Part shown: positions 62,120 through 64,000 of the stretch, in pieces
Numbering within the stretch: position 1 is the stretch's first letter
How the letters are laid out: each line of letters begins with the position of its first letter
DNA from: JAZKFT01 sp965246935
GTDB lineage: Bacteria > Bacteroidota > Bacteroidia > Chitinophagales > Chitinophagaceae
Direction: 5' to 3'
DNA length: 64,000 nt
NCBI GenBank assembly: GCA_965246935.1
Contig: CBDFGC010000019.1
Location: 545,935 to 609,934, forward strand
Position numbers and translations under genes: made by a program
Notes under the pieces: generated by a model
Told to the model about the DNA's origin: nothing
What the model saw: only the letters and a program-made list of their open reading frames with translations
The model's database searches: none

Positions 62120-62185
62120 GGTTCGTGTCCTCACGAACCGGAATATCAACAGTTATGCAATTTCCGATTCGTGAGGACACGAACC
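62120..62185. repeat. 18-bp inverted repeat GGTTCGTGTCCTCACGAA
   Basis: 62120-62137 and 62168-62185 are exact complements. Each arm is itself nearly palindromic (TTCGTG...CACGAA), giving alternative short hairpins. It sits between the envC-like remnant and the next small gene, ending 17 bp before that gene's ATG. Confidence 0.7.
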
Positions 62186-62201
62186 GGAGCCTGAAAAATT
62201 T

Positions 62202-62783
62202 ATGCGACTAACAATTTTCATCAGACCATGTATATACTTGTTATCGCTTAATATAAACACACAAGCGTTTGCTCAAAACCAAGCGGATACTACAATCAAT
62301 AAATTGTCCACTAATTTTATAAATTCAGTAATCCCCAAAACAACAAACGGAATATTAGCAATAAAGCTAAAAGAGTCTCTTTTATCTGAAATCAAAGCTT
62401 CTATTAGAGATTCACTTGTAAAAAGAAGTGGAGTAAATGGTAAATTAGTTAGAGACACATTTATTTTTTCCCATACTGAAAAAGCTTATGTAGACAGTTG
62501 TTTAATCGCATTTAAAACTTTTTCATGGAAAAAAGAGTGGATAGATGATATAAACTTTGCAGCACTTACATTGGTTGATACAGACACAATCTCTCCCCCA
62601 AATTACCAGCGGCCGTCCTTATACCATATTGTACCACCCATTTTTTTAAGAAAAGGAACTGTTTGCCTATTCTACTACGATTATTTTTGCGGAGGCTTAT
62701 GCGGCCAAGGCATATTAGCTGTTTACAAAAAAGAGAATAACAGTTGGAAATACTGGTACGAAATATATAATTGGGTAAGTTGA
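62202..62783 (+). CDS. Secreted protein of unknown function
   Basis: The 193-residue protein has a signal peptide ending AFAQ (LLSLNINTQAFAQ) and no recognised domain. Mature part includes KSLRDTFIFSHTEKAYVDSCLIAFKTFSWKKEWIDDINF and YYDYFCGGLCGQGILAVYKKENNSWKYWYEIYNW; two Cys in CGGLC may bind metal or form a disulfide. The gene is AT-rich compared with its neighbours and is preceded by an inverted repeat, consistent with acquisition. Confidence 0.55.
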   Translation: MRLTIFIRPCIYLLSLNINTQAFAQNQADTTINKLSTNFINSVIPKTTNGILAIKLKESLLSEIKASIRDSLVKRSGVNGKLVRDTFIFSHTEKAYVDSCLIAFKTFSWKKEWIDDINFAALTLVDTDTISPPNYQRPSLYHIVPPIFLRKGTVCLFYYDYFCGGLCGQGILAVYKKENNSWKYWYEIYNWVS

Positions 62784-62853
62784 AAATCGGAAAAATGACC
62801 CCATAATTTTTATTATTTTGAGAAATAATTACGGACTTATATATACATAAAAA

Positions 62854-62885
62854 AGAGGCTGTTCTGATAATGCAGAACAGCCTCT
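62854..62885. terminator. Bidirectional terminator, 13-bp perfect stem
   Basis: AGAGGCTGTTCTG (62854-62866) pairs with CAGAACAGCCTCT (62873-62885); T runs follow in both directions, serving the secreted-protein gene (plus) and the RNA-binding protein gene (minus). Confidence 0.9.
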
Positions 62886-62910
62886 CTGTTTTTTTAAGAG
62901 CTATTACATC

Positions 62911-63372
62911 TTAATAGTTGCGATTGTAACCACCACTGCTTCCGCCGCTACGGCCACCACCGCCACCGTAACCACCGCTGCCGCCACGGTCGCTGCCGCC
63001 ACCGCCACCATAGCCGCCACCGCCACTACGCTTTTGGTAACCACCACCGCCGCCGCTGCCACCACCGTAACCACCGCCGCTTCCGCCACGGTCGCCACCG
63101 CCGCCATAAGGCTTACGGTCACCTGCCGGGCGTGGCTGGCTTTCGTTTACGATGATTTTACGGCCACCCTGGTCGCTGTCATTCAGCTGAGCAATTGCCT
63201 GCGTTGCGGTTGCATCGTCAGCCATTTCCACAAAGCCAAAGCCTTTGCTGCGGTTGCCTTTAAATTTGTCTACTACAATTTTGGCGGAAACTACTTCGCC
63301 ATAAGGGCTAAAAAGATCAGCCAGGTCCTGGTCAGTCATGGTCCAGGAAAGGTTCCCAACGTAAATGTTCAT
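62911..63372 (-). CDS. RRM RNA-binding protein with Gly-rich tail
   Basis: The 153-residue protein starts at MNIYVGNLSWTMTDQDLADLF (ATG 63372) and has one RRM: RNP2 is IYVGNL and RNP1 is KGFGFVEM, with the inter-motif spacing of about 35 residues. A Gly/Ser/Tyr-rich tail (GGGGDRGGSGGGYGGGSGGG-type) follows from about residue 88. Such single-RRM glycine-rich proteins of Bacteroidota and cyanobacteria bind RNA and are often cold-induced. It is a single gene between terminators. Confidence 0.92.
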   Translation of the reverse strand: MNIYVGNLSWTMTDQDLADLFSPYGEVVSAKIVVDKFKGNRSKGFGFVEMADDATATQAIAQLNDSDQGGRKIIVNESQPRPAGDRKPYGGGGDRGGSGGGYGGGSGGGGGYQKRSGGGGYGGGGGSDRGGSGGYGGGGGRSGGSSGGYNRNY

Positions 63373-63522
63373 TACATTTAATTTAAAAATGAAAATAATT
63401 ACCTGTAATGAACCATCGGGAAAAGGACTGAGAAACGAACACCGTTGCACTACGTACCTAAAGCCAGCAACGATCATTAAGGCAAATCAAAAGTATAACT
63501 TTTTACATATCATCAAATAAAA

Positions 63523-63550
63523 AAATCCTGCCTTACAAAAAGCAGGATTT
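63523..63550 (-). terminator. Terminator of rplI
   Basis: AAATCCTGC (63523-63531) pairs with GCAGGATTT (63542-63550). On the minus strand it lies 20 bp after the rplI stop and is followed by TTTTT. Confidence 0.85.
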
Positions 63551-63569
63551 CTATAAAAAAGTTGCGAAA

Positions 63570-64000
63570 TTATTCAGGAACTACTTCAAACTCAACTTCG
63601 GTTTCATTGCTGTTGCCAAAATCAATTTTTGCTTTAAAAGTGCCCGGTTCTTTTACTTCATCCAGAATGGTAATCCGGCGGCGGTCAATTTCGTAACCTT
63701 TCTGTTCCCGGATGGCCCGGCTGATTTGCACTGATGTAACACTTCCGAATATTTTACCGGAGGTGCCCACTTTAGCGCCAATTTTTAACGGCCCTTCTTT
63801 CAGTTTGTTCACTACATCATTAATAGCAGATAAGCAGCTTTTCTTCCTTGCGGGCTTTTACTTTTTGCTTTTCCTCCAGCATTTTCATATTGCTGGGGTT
63901 TGCTTCTACCGCCATCTTTTGCGGTATCAGGTAGTTGCGGGCGTAACCGTTCTTTACAGAAACCAGTTCGTGCATACCACCCAGGTTGTTTACATCCTGT
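63570..64000 (-). CDS. rplI: Ribosomal protein bL9, partial and frameshifted
   Basis: The gene runs off the right edge, so about the first six residues are missing. The N-terminal half reads QDVNNLGGMHELVSVKNGYARNYLIPQKMAVEANPSNMKML and EEKQKVKARKEEKLL, then hits a stop; one base away the second half reads SAINDVVNKLKEGPLKIGAK...FEVVPE. The shift lies near 63828-63833 and one extra base in the CTTATCT area would explain it. The C-terminal domain (about 80 residues) is intact. bL9 binds 23S rRNA at the L1 stalk base. Loss in a housekeeping gene suggests sequence error. Confidence 0.85.

Noticed and set aside
1..64000. CRISPR array, prophage, integrative element or anti-phage island
   Set aside because: No regular spaced direct repeats, integrases or phage structural genes; the Uma2 gene, toxin/antitoxin pair and S23-type gene are scattered.

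Overview
The window looks like chromosomal DNA of a Bacteroidota, most likely a member of the Chitinophagales/Chitinophagaceae. The support is a type IX secretion (T9SS) pair (gldJ and porV), a protease with a C-terminal T9SS sorting domain, SusC/TonB-receptor-like and FadL-like barrels, many short lipoprotein signals, an archaeal/eukaryote-type prolyl-tRNA synthetase, and Bacteroidota-style -7 boxes (TAnnTTTG) upstream of a few genes. It is mostly ordinary housekeeping and envelope DNA with short, repeat-rich intergenic regions. I saw no rRNA, tRNA, CRISPR array, prophage or integrative element.

Layout. 0-1.7 kb: an IS5/IS1182-type insertion sequence whose transposase is split by a -1 frame change. 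1.8-5.1 kb: two small membrane proteins (one DoxX), an intergenic array of four GGGC-GCT-GCCC palindromes, and an ABC-F ATPase. 5.4-9.4 kb: a secreted M36 metalloprotease. 9.6-11.1 kb: an IS3-family element with a canonical A AAA AAG frameshift site and an unusual non-coding tail, inserted between two inverted REP-like palindromes. 11.3-18.8 kb: M28 peptidase, GNAT, pdxJ, a UbiD-type decarboxylase, thioredoxin and msrA. 18.9-25.3 kb: Uma2 nuclease, peptide-binding lipoprotein, M1 aminopeptidase, a toxin/antitoxin pair with a frameshifted toxin, metX, and a 230-bp nested inverted-repeat element. 26-33 kb: a tripartite RND efflux operon (tolC-like, adaptor, permease); the adaptor-permease junction is filled by a segment bounded by 21-bp inverted repeats that carries a four-helix-bundle (S23-type) gene with an early stop. 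33-43 kb: FadL-like barrel, Ser-rich lipoprotein, proS, RDD protein, lipid kinase, M23 peptidase, an Imm42-like orphan. 43-47.5 kb: bcp, then a compact seven-gene minus-strand operon headed by an ECF sigma factor and ending in a SCO family protein. 47.9-55 kb: hydrolase, glycosyltransferase, oligopeptide permease, thiamine-binding-like protein, large OmpA-less beta-barrel. 55-64 kb: gldJ/porV divergent pair, ispF, dut, DUF4292 lipoprotein, envC, an RNA-binding protein and rplI.

Two themes deserve attention. First, the ECF sigma operon (sigma, anti-sigma-like, two Spy/CpxP-like proteins, YHYH protein, MORN-repeat lipoprotein, SCO) looks like a self-contained envelope or metal/redox response module; its function is inferred, not proven. 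Second, intergenic DNA is full of structured repeats: inverted-repeat-bounded segments, REP-like palindromes, and degenerate 'word' repeats that abut gene ends. Several genes carry single-base indels (parE-like toxin, DUF4292, envC with at least five, rplI). Most sit at 59.9-63.9 kb and several are in homopolymers, which suggests local sequence error rather than gene decay; this should be resolved before calling pseudogenes.
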